Shown: positions 44,238 to 52,599, numbered from the stretch's first letter. The stretch: 64,000 nucleotides of DNA from Haloplanus sp. HW8-1 (GCF_023703795.1 NZ_CP098518.1:1302001-1366000); one strand, 5' to 3'. Translations and numbers: made by a program. The notes: generated by a model not told the origin, from the letters alone.

Positions 44238-44624
44238 TCACTTCGATTGTTTGGGTGTATTGGGATCTACTCGTTCGATTCCTGCCTCAGCGAGTTCGGT
44301 TTCCACTGCCGGGGGAAGCGTTTCGAGTGTCTCGTCTACTTGTGGAGCAACTGATATACCGTCGACTCTCAGTGCCACTAACTTTCCACGATTGCCCTGT
44401 GCGGCGACCTCGAATTCGAACGGGCGATCTCGTTCGTCGAGCGCATACACCCAGACTTTCGAGAGGCCGTTTGCGCTCTCCCAGTGAGCGCTGTTGAGGA
44501 CGCTGAGACTTCCTGCAGGGGGAACACACGGCGAGCCACACGCCTGGCACTGGCCGGGATGTGGCGAGGTGCCAACGTACTCGTAGTCGGTTCCACACCG
44601 GTAACACTGTAATGTCAGAATCAT
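44238..44624 (-). CDS. Zinc-ribbon protein
   Basis: A 128-residue protein. The N-terminus has CYRC and CQAC pairs (MILTLQCYRCGTDYEYVG, then 'GQCQACGSPCVPP') forming a zinc ribbon. The rest is a beta-rich domain ('KVWVYALDERDRPFEFEVAA') ending in an acidic helix. There is no known family. It ends 24 bases before the downstream relic region and starts 24 bases after the ferredoxin stop, so it is probably co-transcribed with ferredoxin and perhaps SufB. Confidence 0.6.
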   Translation of the reverse strand: MILTLQCYRCGTDYEYVGTSPHPGQCQACGSPCVPPAGSLSVLNSAHWESANGLSKVWVYALDERDRPFEFEVAAQGNRGKLVALRVDGISVAPQVDETLETLPPAVETELAEAGIERVDPNTPKQSK

Positions 44625-44648
44625 CGTCAGCGCTCATCCCCCCCGAGT

Positions 44649-44987
44649 TCAGAGCCTCCCCGCTCGCCCCGGGTCAACGTCGATGGCGTCGACAGGGCAG
44701 ACATCGACACAGAGCATACAGTCGATGCACTGGTCCTCGTAGGTGGGATCGGCCTTGATTTCGGACTCGGGGTGGCCAGGGGTATCGGTCCACTCGAACA
44801 CGTCGACGGGGCAGTCCTCCAGACAGGCCCCGTCCGCGATACAGATGTCGAAATCCACTGCGACGTGGGTTCCGTGGATGCCCTGTTCGTCCTCCCTTGG
44901 TTCCTCGCCATCTGTCGTCCATACCCGGTGGTCCTCGTGCCGGTCAACTTCCTCGTGGGAGTTCTCGAAATTCGGATCGATAGCCAT
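44649..44987 (-). CDS. Ferredoxin with two Fe-S cluster motifs
   Basis: A 112-residue ferredoxin. The C-terminal half has CIADGACLEDCP (three Cys and a final Cys) and CIDCMLCVDVCP motifs for two clusters (3Fe-4S/4Fe-4S or 2x4Fe-4S). The N-terminal extension contains several His and Asp (DRHEDHRVW, GIHGTHVAVD), like the zinc-containing ferredoxins of archaea such as Sulfolobus. It probably carries electrons to dehydrogenases or to cluster assembly. It is 46 bases downstream of the sufB stop on the same strand. Confidence 0.85.
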   Translation of the reverse strand: MAIDPNFENSHEEVDRHEDHRVWTTDGEEPREDEQGIHGTHVAVDFDICIADGACLEDCPVDVFEWTDTPGHPESEIKADPTYEDQCIDCMLCVDVCPVDAIDVDPGRAGRL

Positions 44988-45033
44988 CGAGATATCCTCT
45001 CGTACGTTGTGTAGCGTTCAGCCGACCTGGTCA

Positions 45034-46464
45034 CTACCCGAGCGATCCCTCCATCTCGAGTTCGATGAGCCGGTTCATTTCGACCGCGTACTCGATGGGC
45101 AGTTCCTCCGTGAGCGGTTCGATGAAGCCAGCGACAATCATCTGCTTGGCGTCGTCGTCGTCCAGCCCACGTGATTCGAGGTAGAAGACGTCCTCGTCGC
45201 CGATCTTCCCGACCGTCGCCTCGTGGGCGACGTCGACCTTGTTCTCCTGGATCTCCATGTACGGCATCGTGTCCGATGTCGACTCGTTGTCGAACATCAG
45301 GGCGTCACACTCCACGCTGGTCGAGGAGTTCTCGGCGCCGTCGGCCATGTGGACCAGCCCGCGGTAGTTGGTGCGGCCGCCGTCTTTCGAGATGGACTTG
45401 GACTCGATAGTCGACTTCGTGTCAGGCGCGTTGTGGTAGACCTTCGCGCCGGTGTCGATGTTCTGTCCTTCGCCAGCCATGGCGATGGTGATGTGGTTGT
45501 CCGTCGCGCCGGGGCCCTTGAGGATGGTCGACGGGTACAGCATCGTGGCTTTCGAGCCCATCGACCCCGACACCCACTCCATTGTGGCGTCCTTTTCGGC
45601 GAGGGCGCGTTTGGTGTTGAGGTTGTAGGTGTTCTTCGACCAGTTTTGGACCGTCGAGTACTGGACGTGGGCGTTCTCCTTGACGAACACTTCGACGCCA
45701 CCGCTGTGCAGATTGAACGCCGAGTACTTCGGCGCGGAACAGCCCTCGATGTAGTGAACTTCGGAGTTCTCCTCGGCGACGATGAGGGTGTGCTCGAACT
45801 GACCCATCCCCTCGGAGTTCATCCGGAAGTACGCCTGCACGGGCATGTCGACGTTCGTGTCCTCGGGGACGTAGACGAACGAGCCGCCCGACCAGATCGC
45901 ACCGTGTAGCGCCGCGAACTTGTTGTCGCTGGGCGGGACGGCCTTGGTCATGAAGTACTCCTTGACGATGTCTTCATGCTCTTGGACGGCCTTGTCCATG
46001 TCACAGAAGATGACGCCCTTGTCCTCCCAGCGCTCTTGCATGTTCTGGTAGACGATCTCGGACTCGTACTGGGCGCCGACGCCCGAGAGGGCGTTCTTCT
46101 CCGCCTCGGGAATGCCCAGTTTGTCGAAGGTGTCCTGAATCTCCTCGGGAAGGTCTTCCCAGTTCTCGGCGCCGCCGCGCGTCTCGATGTCCGGGCGAAT
46201 GTAGGGGACGATTTCGTCGATGTCGACCTCGCTCAGGTCAGGCTGACCGGGCCAGTCGGTTGGCATCGGCATCTCCTGGAACTGCTTCAACGCTCGCAGC
46301 CGGCGCTGGAGCATCCACTCGGGCTCGTCTTTGTCTTCCGAGATCAGGCGGATGGTCTCCTCGGTGAGCCCTTTCTCAGCCTCGAAGGCCGACTTCTCCT
46401 CCTTCTTGAACTCGAAGCGAGCTTCGGTATCGGTGTCCTGAAGATGGTCTTGTTCTGAACTCAT
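45034..46464 (-). CDS. sufB: SufB, Fe-S cluster assembly scaffold
   Basis: A 476-residue protein that matches SufB along its length: N-terminal helices, 'GVIFCDMDKAVQEHEDIVKEYF', a beta-helix core, and the conserved C-terminal 'VGKIGDEDVFYLESRGL' and 'IEYAVEMNRLIELEMEGSLG'-type end. In the known complex SufB binds SufC (ATPase) and SufD, and builds 4Fe-4S clusters. Neither sufC nor sufD is next to it, so this is an isolated copy. It is divergent from the TFB gene and probably heads an operon with ferredoxin and the zinc-ribbon gene. MSSEQD at 46464 is preferred to ATG 46491. Confidence 0.9.
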   Translation of the reverse strand: MSSEQDHLQDTDTEARFEFKKEEKSAFEAEKGLTEETIRLISEDKDEPEWMLQRRLRALKQFQEMPMPTDWPGQPDLSEVDIDEIVPYIRPDIETRGGAENWEDLPEEIQDTFDKLGIPEAEKNALSGVGAQYESEIVYQNMQERWEDKGVIFCDMDKAVQEHEDIVKEYFMTKAVPPSDNKFAALHGAIWSGGSFVYVPEDTNVDMPVQAYFRMNSEGMGQFEHTLIVAEENSEVHYIEGCSAPKYSAFNLHSGGVEVFVKENAHVQYSTVQNWSKNTYNLNTKRALAEKDATMEWVSGSMGSKATMLYPSTILKGPGATDNHITIAMAGEGQNIDTGAKVYHNAPDTKSTIESKSISKDGGRTNYRGLVHMADGAENSSTSVECDALMFDNESTSDTMPYMEIQENKVDVAHEATVGKIGDEDVFYLESRGLDDDDAKQMIVAGFIEPLTEELPIEYAVEMNRLIELEMEGSLG

Positions 46465-46538
46465 GAACTTACGTTGAGACTCTGGGCCCATAAGTTTGAT
46501 TCATAACTATCTTTGATAGCCATCTGTACGAATAATCT

Positions 46539-46557
46539 CTCAATCTCTGATTCTGAG
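46539..46557. promoter_or_regulatory. Imperfect palindrome in the sufB/TFB divergent promoter
   Basis: CTCAATC and GATTCTGAG are inverted copies with one extra base, about 75 bases upstream of the sufB ATG. It could be an operator for an iron- or redox-responsive regulator; none is identified. Confidence 0.3.
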
Positions 46558-46582
46558 TATTCAAATTGGTAATCGATTTTTG

Positions 46583-46592
46583 CTATATAAAA
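46583..46592 (+). promoter_or_regulatory. TATA box
   Basis: TATATAAAAA, one of the best TATA boxes in the window, directs transcription rightwards from about 46612-46616. The ATG at 46624 follows at near-leaderless distance; the TFB start is about 180 bases further on. Confidence 0.55.
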
Positions 46593-46623
46593 ACTTACTA
46601 TCGCACAGGCTCAAAAGCGGCAT

Positions 46624-46791
46624 ATGGTATCATTATTCACCGCTCGTCAGTCCAGGAAGCAGTCTGATAGCCGACCTCTGCTCAGAGCCGGTATACCCAG
46701 TTCGTCTGCTACTTTCCGGAGTTGCCGGGCTTGGGATATCCGCTTGTCCCGCCGGCAGCGACGCTCCCGCTCTGTTATCGGGGGGAGCTGA
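46624..46791 (+). CDS. Possible leader ORF before TFB
   Basis: A 55-codon frame begins at the first ATG after the TATA box and stops at 46789-46791, two bases before the GTG of the TFB gene. The product would be very basic (many Arg and Ser) and is not like a known protein. Its position suggests translational coupling or attenuation, but the composition could also be chance. Confidence 0.25.
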   Translation: MVSLFTARQSRKQSDSRPLLRAGIPSSSATFRSCRAWDIRLSRRQRRSRSVIGGS

Positions 46792-46793
46792 AC

Positions 46794-47786
46794 GTGACTG
46801 GGTCATTTACTACGCCAAGGGTTCGCGAACAGGGCTCTCCCGAGGAACACGGTGAGACGGCCGAAGAAGAGCAGAATGACCTGTCGGCCAAAACGTGTCC
46901 GGAGTGCAGTGGACGCATCGTCCACGACGAGGCACAAGCCGAAACCCACTGTCAAGACTGTGGTCGCGTACTCGAATCAGATCAGATTGACCGCGGACCT
47001 GAATGGCGTGCGTTCGATTCGCGCGAAAAGAATGACAAGTCGCGGGTCGGAGCCCCCCAAACCCAGCAATTACACGATGGCGGCCTGTCGACGGTTATCG
47101 ACTGGCGAGACGAAGACGCGTATGGACGGTCGCTCTCGTCTCGTCAGCGAAAGAAAATGCGACGTCTTCGGAAATGGGACGAGCGGTTTCGGACGAAAAA
47201 CAATCGGGAACGGAATCTAAAGCAGGCGCTGGGGGAGATCAACCGGATGGCCTCCGCGCTTGGATGTCCCGATCCGATCAGGGAAACGACGAGTGTGTTG
47301 TATCGGCAGGCACTGGAAAAGGACATGCTCCGGGGCCGGTCGATCGAGGGAATGGCAACAGCAGCCCTCTACGCCGGGTCACGTCTGGAGAATGCGCCCC
47401 GGACACTCGATGAAGTTACTGCCGTGAGTCGTGTCGATAAAATCGAGATCGAGCGCACCTATCGCTATCTGGCAGATGAACTGGAGCTCGAAATGGCCCC
47501 GACGGATCCCGAAGCATACATTGCCCGGTTCGCTTCCCAGCTGGAGTGTCCCGATGAAACGGAACGTCGAAGTCGGGAACTGACTCAAGCTGCAGTCGAA
47601 GCGGGTGTTCACAGTGGGCGAAACCCAGTCGGGATTGCAGCATCAGCGCTATATGCAGCTGCCAAACTCACAAATCAAGACGTCATCCAGGACGATCTGG
47701 CCGAAATCGCTAACGTGAGCAAGGTCACGATTCGGAACCGGTACACGGAAATTCTTGAAGCGGCAGACGAGGTGTCAAGTGGGTGA
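46794..47786 (+). CDS. tfb: Transcription initiation factor B (TFB)
   Basis: A 330-residue protein. An N-terminal zinc ribbon has CPECSGRI and CQDCGRVLES; the B-finger/linker contains 'RGPEWRAFD', and two cyclin folds follow (about 130-220 and 225-325: 'LKQALGEINRMASALGCP', 'GRSIEGMATAALYAGSRL', 'KVTIRNRYTEIL'). It recruits RNA polymerase to TBP-bound TATA boxes; haloarchaea carry many TFB paralogues for different gene sets. The GTG start at 46794 is preceded by a good SD-like GGGGGAG. The open frame further upstream (TTG 46722) lacks such a signal. The stop overlaps the next mini-gene by four bases. Confidence 0.9.
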   Translation: MTGSFTTPRVREQGSPEEHGETAEEEQNDLSAKTCPECSGRIVHDEAQAETHCQDCGRVLESDQIDRGPEWRAFDSREKNDKSRVGAPQTQQLHDGGLSTVIDWRDEDAYGRSLSSRQRKKMRRLRKWDERFRTKNNRERNLKQALGEINRMASALGCPDPIRETTSVLYRQALEKDMLRGRSIEGMATAALYAGSRLENAPRTLDEVTAVSRVDKIEIERTYRYLADELELEMAPTDPEAYIARFASQLECPDETERRSRELTQAAVEAGVHSGRNPVGIAASALYAAAKLTNQDVIQDDLAEIANVSKVTIRNRYTEILEAADEVSSG

Positions 47787-47932
47787 ATAGATCTAAGCGG
47801 AAAGCAGTCCTCTTCTGTTCGTCATGTGGGCACGAAACCCCCATTGAAGGCGATTGGAACGTTCCTTCTGATGGTGGCCAGTACCGGCTCGAATGCCCAG
47901 ACTGTGGAGCTCGACTATTCGCCGTTAGCTAA
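47783..47932 (+). CDS. Mini zinc-ribbon protein coupled to TFB
   Basis: A 49-residue frame whose GTG overlaps the TFB stop (GTGA). It reads KAVLFCSSCGHETPIEGDW and ends with LECPDCGARLFAVS, so two CxxC pairs make a zinc ribbon. It resembles short haloarchaeal zinc-ribbon proteins (DUF8106 type, from memory). The coupling with TFB suggests a link to transcription. Confidence 0.6.
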   Translation: MNRSKRKAVLFCSSCGHETPIEGDWNVPSDGGQYRLECPDCGARLFAVS

Positions 47933-47988
47933 AGTACTGTGAGGGTGCAGCCTGTATCTTAACAGTCTTGAGCCTCTACTGGTAGATA

Positions 47989-48132
47989 ATGAGAGAAACC
48001 GATCCGGATCACTCTGAAGGAACGGTGTATGTGTGCCGAGAGTGTGGAACCGGTGTTAAAAACGCGGGGCAGGGAAACAAGTGTCCCGATTGTGGTGGCC
48101 CAATGCGAAACACAGCTGTCCCGCATGACTAA
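47989..48132 (+). CDS. Mini rubrerythrin-like zinc-ribbon protein
   Basis: A 47-residue frame from ATG 47989: acidic start, then YVCRECGTGVKNAG and KCPDCGGPMRNTAVP. The two CxxCG pairs and the final 'MRNxAVP' are typical of the haloarchaeal rubrerythrin-like mini-proteins (DUF7129 type). It lies 56 bases after the previous mini-gene and may be the last gene of the TFB operon. Confidence 0.65.
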   Translation: MRETDPDHSEGTVYVCRECGTGVKNAGQGNKCPDCGGPMRNTAVPHD

Positions 48133-48382
48133 TCGTTCATTATTCTGAACAGTACATCATAGCCAGTTGACTCAAACGAACGCTCGTGACTCCGCCGATC
48201 AAGTGGAACCCACCGGGATCAAGGGCTTTATCCGATGAAATCAGGCATCTAAACAAGACCCAGAGAGTGTATGCAGCAAACACTCCGAACAAGAATTACT
48301 GATCGCTGACCACTAATTGCAGACGGTATGTGAGTCTCAGTGCGAGTCCCGTCCGGACGAGTGCGGTCAAACGTCGTGCTCG

Positions 48383-49216
48383 TTACTCGCGTTTATCTTT
48401 CCAAGTGACAGTGCGCCCCCACGTCGTCGCCTTGCCCCACAGGCCCGAGCGCATACACTCCAGCTCGACGATCTGGCTGTTGTCGACGAACAGGTTCACC
48501 TCGGGGCCGAAGTTCTTGATGTACCACTCGAACATCTCCGGTCCTGGAGCCTCGAACACCAGATTCTCCGTGCCGAGTTCGTTGGCGATCCGGTAGGCGA
48601 CGTCGGTGCGCCACTCTTCGACCTCTTCGGTAATCCCTTCAGCCTCGACCATCAGCAAGTCCGCGCCTGCGTCGAGGTGCTTTCGCCCCTCCTCGATTGC
48701 CTGTTCGGGGTCCTGCTGGCCTTGACGCTCCAGTTCCTCGGGATCAGAGGCACCGCCCGCGCCGAACTGGACATTGATTTCGGGTTTCGGTTCGATATCG
48801 TACTCCTCATCTGCCACCTCGGTCAGGCGGACGATGTCGTCGCTACCCATTGCGAGGAATCCACTGGAGATCTCGACGACGTCGAACCCAAGGCGCTCGG
48901 CTTCCTCAAAGTACTCGTGGATCTTGTCGTTGTCCCGCACGAGGACGTTCTCGATGTACCCTCCAGTGGAGACCTTCACGTCGTGTTCGTGGCAGATGTC
49001 GATGAGGTCTGTGACGGCGTCCTCGGGCATCAGCGCGAACGACCCGCCGGAGAACTTGTAGATGTCGACGTACTGGCCCATCGTCTCTAGGATATCCCGT
49101 AGCTCCCGAGGGCCCATCGGATCGTAGTAGGGCCCCCGAATCTCCGTGATGCCCCTCTCGCGTGGCTTCTCCTCCCTCTCGTTGTGGTGCAGGAACTCGA
49201 AGGTGCGCTCAACCAT
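48383..49216 (-). CDS. ComA-like phosphosulfolactate synthase family protein
   Basis: A 277-residue protein. It has the TIM-barrel pattern of (2R)-phospho-3-sulfolactate synthase: ETMGQYVDIYKFSGGSFAL, then 'VKVSTGGYIENVL', 'LGFDVVEISSGF', 'DAGADLLMVEAEGI', 'NLVFEAPGPEMFEWYI' and 'VNLFVDNSQIVELECMRSGL'. ComA adds sulfite to phosphoenolpyruvate in coenzyme M synthesis. This protein is longer than methanogen ComA and belongs to the wider family that includes plant HSA32, so the reaction may differ. It is 84 bases downstream of the MmgE/PrpD gene on the same strand. Confidence 0.75.
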   Translation of the reverse strand: MVERTFEFLHHNEREEKPRERGITEIRGPYYDPMGPRELRDILETMGQYVDIYKFSGGSFALMPEDAVTDLIDICHEHDVKVSTGGYIENVLVRDNDKIHEYFEEAERLGFDVVEISSGFLAMGSDDIVRLTEVADEEYDIEPKPEINVQFGAGGASDPEELERQGQQDPEQAIEEGRKHLDAGADLLMVEAEGITEEVEEWRTDVAYRIANELGTENLVFEAPGPEMFEWYIKNFGPEVNLFVDNSQIVELECMRSGLWGKATTWGRTVTWKDKRE

Positions 49217-49300
49217 CGTTCATACGGACATTCGTCCGCTTGGCACTTAGAGACAGCGTCAGAAGGGAAGCGGACTGCCGTTGCCACGTATGGCCAGGAC

Positions 49301-50650
49301 CTATGCCAGCAATCCTACGAGGTCGTCGAGGTCGGTCGATTCGAGATCTCGCACCGTTTCGACGACCTCCGTGCGACGGCGCTCGTCGAACTGGCTCGCC
49401 GTAGCATGGAACTTCGCCTCGACCTGGTCCCAGTCCATCGGCTGCGTGGGATGGCCCTGGAAGGCATTCTTTTCGACGACGTGCGTGGTGCCGTCGGTCA
49501 TCGTGATCTCGATGCGCGCAGGCATCTCGCCGCCCTCGAACTGTTCGGTGAACGTGCTGTCCTCCTCGACTTCGACCGTCCGTAGCAGCCGCTGGACATC
49601 GTCGGCCCGGATGCGCTCAGCCTCGTACTGCTCGTTGCCCATCTCCCGGTCGATGAGCGCGGCCGCGAGCATGTAGGGCAGCGAGTGGTCGGCTTGGGCC
49701 TTCGTCTCGACTGCGTATCGGTCGCCCTCGCCACCGCCGATAATGAGAGCCGCGCCCCCGAACGTGTCCAGGTGGATAGAGTCGACCCGCCCGTGGTCGA
49801 TGTCCTCGGCCTCGGCGAGTTCGATGATGCCCTCGACGGCCGACTGCGCGTAGGTCTCGGCGACGTATCGCTTGGTCATTACGTCGTGGACCCGCGAGCA
49901 AGCGGGGTCGAGATCGACCGTGAAATCGCCGCTGATGACCTGCTTCCAGCCCTTCTGGCCCTCGAAGAGGTTCTTCGGCCCTTCCATGCCCTCCTGCGCG
50001 AGTAGGCAGGCGTACGTCGCATTGCGTGCGGCGTTTGCAGACGCGATGCCTTTCCACTCGTTGATACCGCCGGTTCGGGTGACCCGGAGAGCGTTGTGGG
50101 CGGTACCCGCGATGCCAATGGCGTTCCTCGTCGCCTCAACGTCGAGGTTCAGCATCTTCGCGACGCCGCAGGCGGCCGAGATGACGGTGTGGGTCACGTG
50201 GTCGAATCCTTCATCCCGGACCGGCGCATTCCAAGCGAGTTCCCCTTGGACCTCGTAGGCCACGCCGATGCCTTCCAGCAGTTCCTCCCCTGTGGCGCCG
50301 GCCTCCTCTCCAGCGGCGACGATGGCACCGATGTTGTCGCTGGGGTGGGGCGTCTCTCCAGGCGCCAGAAACGAGTCCATGAAGTCGAGGTACCGGGTGA
50401 GAGCAGTGTTATGCATCGCGGCACCGACCGGCGAAGCTGACTCGCTGCGCCCCCATAACGTACAGCTGGTGCCTGGATTCGCCCGGCGGCAGATGTCGTA
50501 GACGTCTTCGACCGGTTCATGACCCAGCGCGGCGATGCCGATTCCGAGGGAATCCAGTGTGCGTTTCTTTAGCTCTTCGCGTGTGTTCTCCGAGAAGTCC
50601 TCGTGGGAGACGGCGTCGACGAACGCGGCGAGTTCTTCGGTAGTTGTCAT
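49301..50650 (-). CDS. MmgE/PrpD family protein
   Basis: A 449-residue protein from MTTTEEL at 50650. It has the helical domain and small alpha/beta domain of the family: LKKRTLDSLGIGIAALGHE, 'NTALTRYLDFMDSFLA', 'HPSDNIGAIVAAGEEAGATG', 'NALRVTRTGGINEWKGIASA' and 'PTQPMDWDQVEAKFHATAS'. Members include 2-methylcitrate dehydratase and cis-aconitate decarboxylase; most are untested. The conserved 'HPSDN' is present. It probably forms an operon with the ComA-like gene. Confidence 0.8.
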   Translation of the reverse strand: MTTTEELAAFVDAVSHEDFSENTREELKKRTLDSLGIGIAALGHEPVEDVYDICRRANPGTSCTLWGRSESASPVGAAMHNTALTRYLDFMDSFLAPGETPHPSDNIGAIVAAGEEAGATGEELLEGIGVAYEVQGELAWNAPVRDEGFDHVTHTVISAACGVAKMLNLDVEATRNAIGIAGTAHNALRVTRTGGINEWKGIASANAARNATYACLLAQEGMEGPKNLFEGQKGWKQVISGDFTVDLDPACSRVHDVMTKRYVAETYAQSAVEGIIELAEAEDIDHGRVDSIHLDTFGGAALIIGGGEGDRYAVETKAQADHSLPYMLAAALIDREMGNEQYEAERIRADDVQRLLRTVEVEEDSTFTEQFEGGEMPARIEITMTDGTTHVVEKNAFQGHPTQPMDWDQVEAKFHATASQFDERRRTEVVETVRDLESTDLDDLVGLLA

Positions 50651-50841
50651 GGACGTGTGAGTACGAATCCCAAACGGAAATCGCTTGGCCGTCCTTGTTA
50701 ACGGACGTCCGTAGTCGGCATCAGTAGCTCTTACCCCTCCCTGTGTCATACAACGGTCATCACGCTACGGAGGATGAAAACCGAAGCGGGAGCCGCCGAC
50801 GCCGTCGTGCATGATCGCGCGATATCACGCCCGTCGGCTGC

Positions 50842-51231
50842 TCACGCGTCGTAGGCGTGGCTTTCGAGCGTCTCCAGATCCACGGAATCCAGCACTGCCT
50901 CGTTGGTCGCTTCGAGAACAACGGGTGGGACGGTCGTCTCCGGGAGGCCTTCGGCTCGCGTGGCTTCAAGCGCTTCGATCCACCGTCCGAGACAGAGACA
51001 CCAGCGATCGCCAGGGGAAAGCCCGGGAAACTCTAACTCCGGACGCGGCGTCACAAGGTCGTTGCCCTGCGCTTTGCTGAACGACAGAAATTCGTCGGTC
51101 ATGACCGCACAGAGCTCGTGTCTGCCTCGATCGTTGGGATGGGTTCCACAGCAGCCATCGCGATCGAAGCCAGTCCTCGGATCAGTGCTACAGGTGGCAA
51201 GTTCCTCGCCGACGACGTTTCGTTCGGGCAT
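50842..51231 (-). CDS. DUF2237 family protein
   Basis: A 129-residue protein starting MPERNVVGEELATCSTDPRT, then GFDRDGCCGTHPNDRGRHEL, CAVMTDEFL, NDLVTPRPE, PGDRWCLCLGRWIEAL and VVLEATNEAVL. These are the conserved blocks of DUF2237, a family with several invariant cysteines, function unknown (metal binding is often assumed). It lies upstream of the MmgE/PrpD gene on the same strand with 191 bases between. The frame opens at 51318, but the family starts at 51231. Confidence 0.8.
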   Translation of the reverse strand: MPERNVVGEELATCSTDPRTGFDRDGCCGTHPNDRGRHELCAVMTDEFLSFSKAQGNDLVTPRPELEFPGLSPGDRWCLCLGRWIEALEATRAEGLPETTVPPVVLEATNEAVLDSVDLETLESHAYDA

Positions 51232-51327
51232 ACCGATAGAGCGTGATCCATGGCCAAAAGCCTCCCCGTCCGGGATCGTTCCTGTGACGCTCCTCCTACC
51301 CCATCTGCCTCGTGTCATACTTAGGCG

Positions 51328-51340
51328 TGCAAAGCTAAGT
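51328..51340. repeat. Solo element end (GTGCAAAGCTAAG)
   Basis: The sequence GTGCAAAGCTAAGTGACG is nearly identical to the right end of the element at 57051-57281 (GTGCAAAGCTGAGTGACG). It is probably one end of a lost or decayed mobile element. No partner end is seen nearby. Confidence 0.35.
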
Positions 51341-51408
51341 GACGGGCTCAGGTTTGCACGTTGAGTGATTTACATTCATTTCGTAGAAATACACACGAGA
51401 GGTAGTCT

Positions 51409-52123
51409 TGTGGTGGAGGTCGCGTTAACTTTGGCATCGATCCCACCAGACAGCGAGGGCTTGGAGCCACGATTCTGCTGTCGTCGGCTCCACGTGGCTA
51501 AACGTATTTGAAAACGAAGAGGTTCGTCGTTTTATCTCACGAAATAGACGTTCGACGGCATTCCGATTGCCATGGCGTTCGTATCTGCAATCGAGGCCGT
51601 GTCGATCGAGGGCAGTTTGAAGCCATTGAGCATTGTCGACGAGAAACACGGCGGTTTCGACGTCGTGTTTCTCGCGTAATTCGCTCAGGAAGATTTCGGT
51701 TAAACCAGTCGTATACGTGCTAAAAAGTCGTATGTGAAGGAATGTGTTTGTTTCAGGATCGATGGCGGCGTACAGCCAGTATTGCTGATCGTTGATTCGA
51801 ATCACGGTTTCGTCAAGCGCAACGTGATTCGGGCTCGCACCGCCTTCGGGCTGTAGATCGGCCTTCTGCACCCAGTTGTGGACGGCCGTTCGAGAGCGTT
51901 CGACACCCAACCTCTCAAGAATCGAGATGGTATTCGAAAGTGATAGTCCAGCCACGTGCATCTGAATACCGAGCCGCATCGCGAACTCGGGTGTCCGCTG
52001 ACGCTCCACAAAATCTAATTCGATCCAGTCGCTACCGTCGCTGAGGCGTGTGATTTCGGGCATAGACACTCAGAAATCAGCACGCCTCACTCTTCACGCT
52101 TAACTTGACACGACTGTGGTGGA
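51409..52123 (-). mobile_element. IS6-family insertion sequence with target duplication
   Basis: The element is 51418-52115 (698 bp). Its ends are inverted repeats: GGTCGCGTTAACTTTGGC against AGTCGTGTCAAGTTAAGC. It is flanked by a perfect 8-bp direct repeat GTGGTGGA (51410-51417 and 52116-52123), the size typical of IS6. The flanking repeat extends one T further on both sides. The single transposase gene is intact, so the insertion is recent. It lies between the DUF2237 gene and the FAD/Fe-S dehydrogenase gene. Confidence 0.8.
51425..52069 (-). CDS. IS6-family transposase
   Basis: A 214-residue protein (start MSMPEI or MPEI). An N-terminal HTH region ('QMHVAGLSLSNTISILERLGV', 'RTAVHNWVQKADL') is followed by a DDE domain: first Asp in HVALDETVIRIND, second in AVFLVDNAQWL, Glu in RNAVERLFREIKRR. 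All catalytic residues are present. It resembles the ISH15/ISH29-type haloarchaeal IS6 members. It fills almost the whole element. Confidence 0.85.
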   Translation of the reverse strand: MSMPEITRLSDGSDWIELDFVERQRTPEFAMRLGIQMHVAGLSLSNTISILERLGVERSRTAVHNWVQKADLQPEGGASPNHVALDETVIRINDQQYWLYAAIDPETNTFLHIRLFSTYTTGLTEIFLSELREKHDVETAVFLVDNAQWLQTALDRHGLDCRYERHGNRNAVERLFREIKRRTSSFSNTFSHVEPTTAESWLQALAVWWDRCQS

Positions 52124-52407
52124 TCACAAAAATCGGTGGACCAGTGAATCGGTCTTCACTGGACTGGGCTTCGCGTAGATCGTGGCTCTTGCAGAGGGAG
52201 CCAGCGTGCGATAGACTCTTGCAATCCTATGAGAAGGCCGCTCTGTGTACCATTTTCGGATACTTCAATGTGAGATATTCAATTTGCCAAGCTGAGTTTC
52301 AGGAAAGAGAAAATATGCCACCGTCCGTGACGAACACGACAAACCGTACGAACGTAATATACACCCAAATCGACCGAATTCGTGACCTTCGTACTCGTTA
52401 TGCCTGT

Positions 52408-52528
52408 ACGCTCATCTGTAGAAGCGTATACCTGTACTTGCCGATCCGTTATCTGGAGTGTCTCGGAAGCTCACAGGTGCGATCAGACCACCGGTTTTCC
52501 GCAGGTACCGACTTCTTCAGATGAGCGT
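52408..52528. mobile_element. 121-bp MITE with 26-bp terminal inverted repeats
   Basis: The left end ACGCTCATCTGTAGAAG and the inverted right end ACGCTCATCTGAAGAAG match, and a further TACCTG pairs a few bases inward, giving about 22 of 26 identical positions. The interior has no coding frame. The same end sequence (CGCTCATCTGTAGAAGTC) terminates the transposase relic at 56519-56683, so this is probably a non-autonomous derivative of that IS. The rest of 52116-52599 holds no recognised gene. Confidence 0.6.
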
Positions 52529-52599
52529 TCGTAGTATTAACTGAATGCGAATGGACAGCGTTCATTGTTCCCCACTCCCAACCTCGTGATACTCACTCT

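Noticed and set aside
45223-45909. A 228-codon plus-strand frame in the sufB region
   Set aside because: Antisense shadow of sufB.
46722-46793. Earlier TTG start for the TFB gene
   Set aside because: The extra 24 residues are unlike TFB N-termini, and the GTG at 46794 has an SD-like sequence at good spacing.
48317-49090. A 257-codon plus-strand frame
   Set aside because: Antisense to the ComA-like gene, which has clear family motifs.
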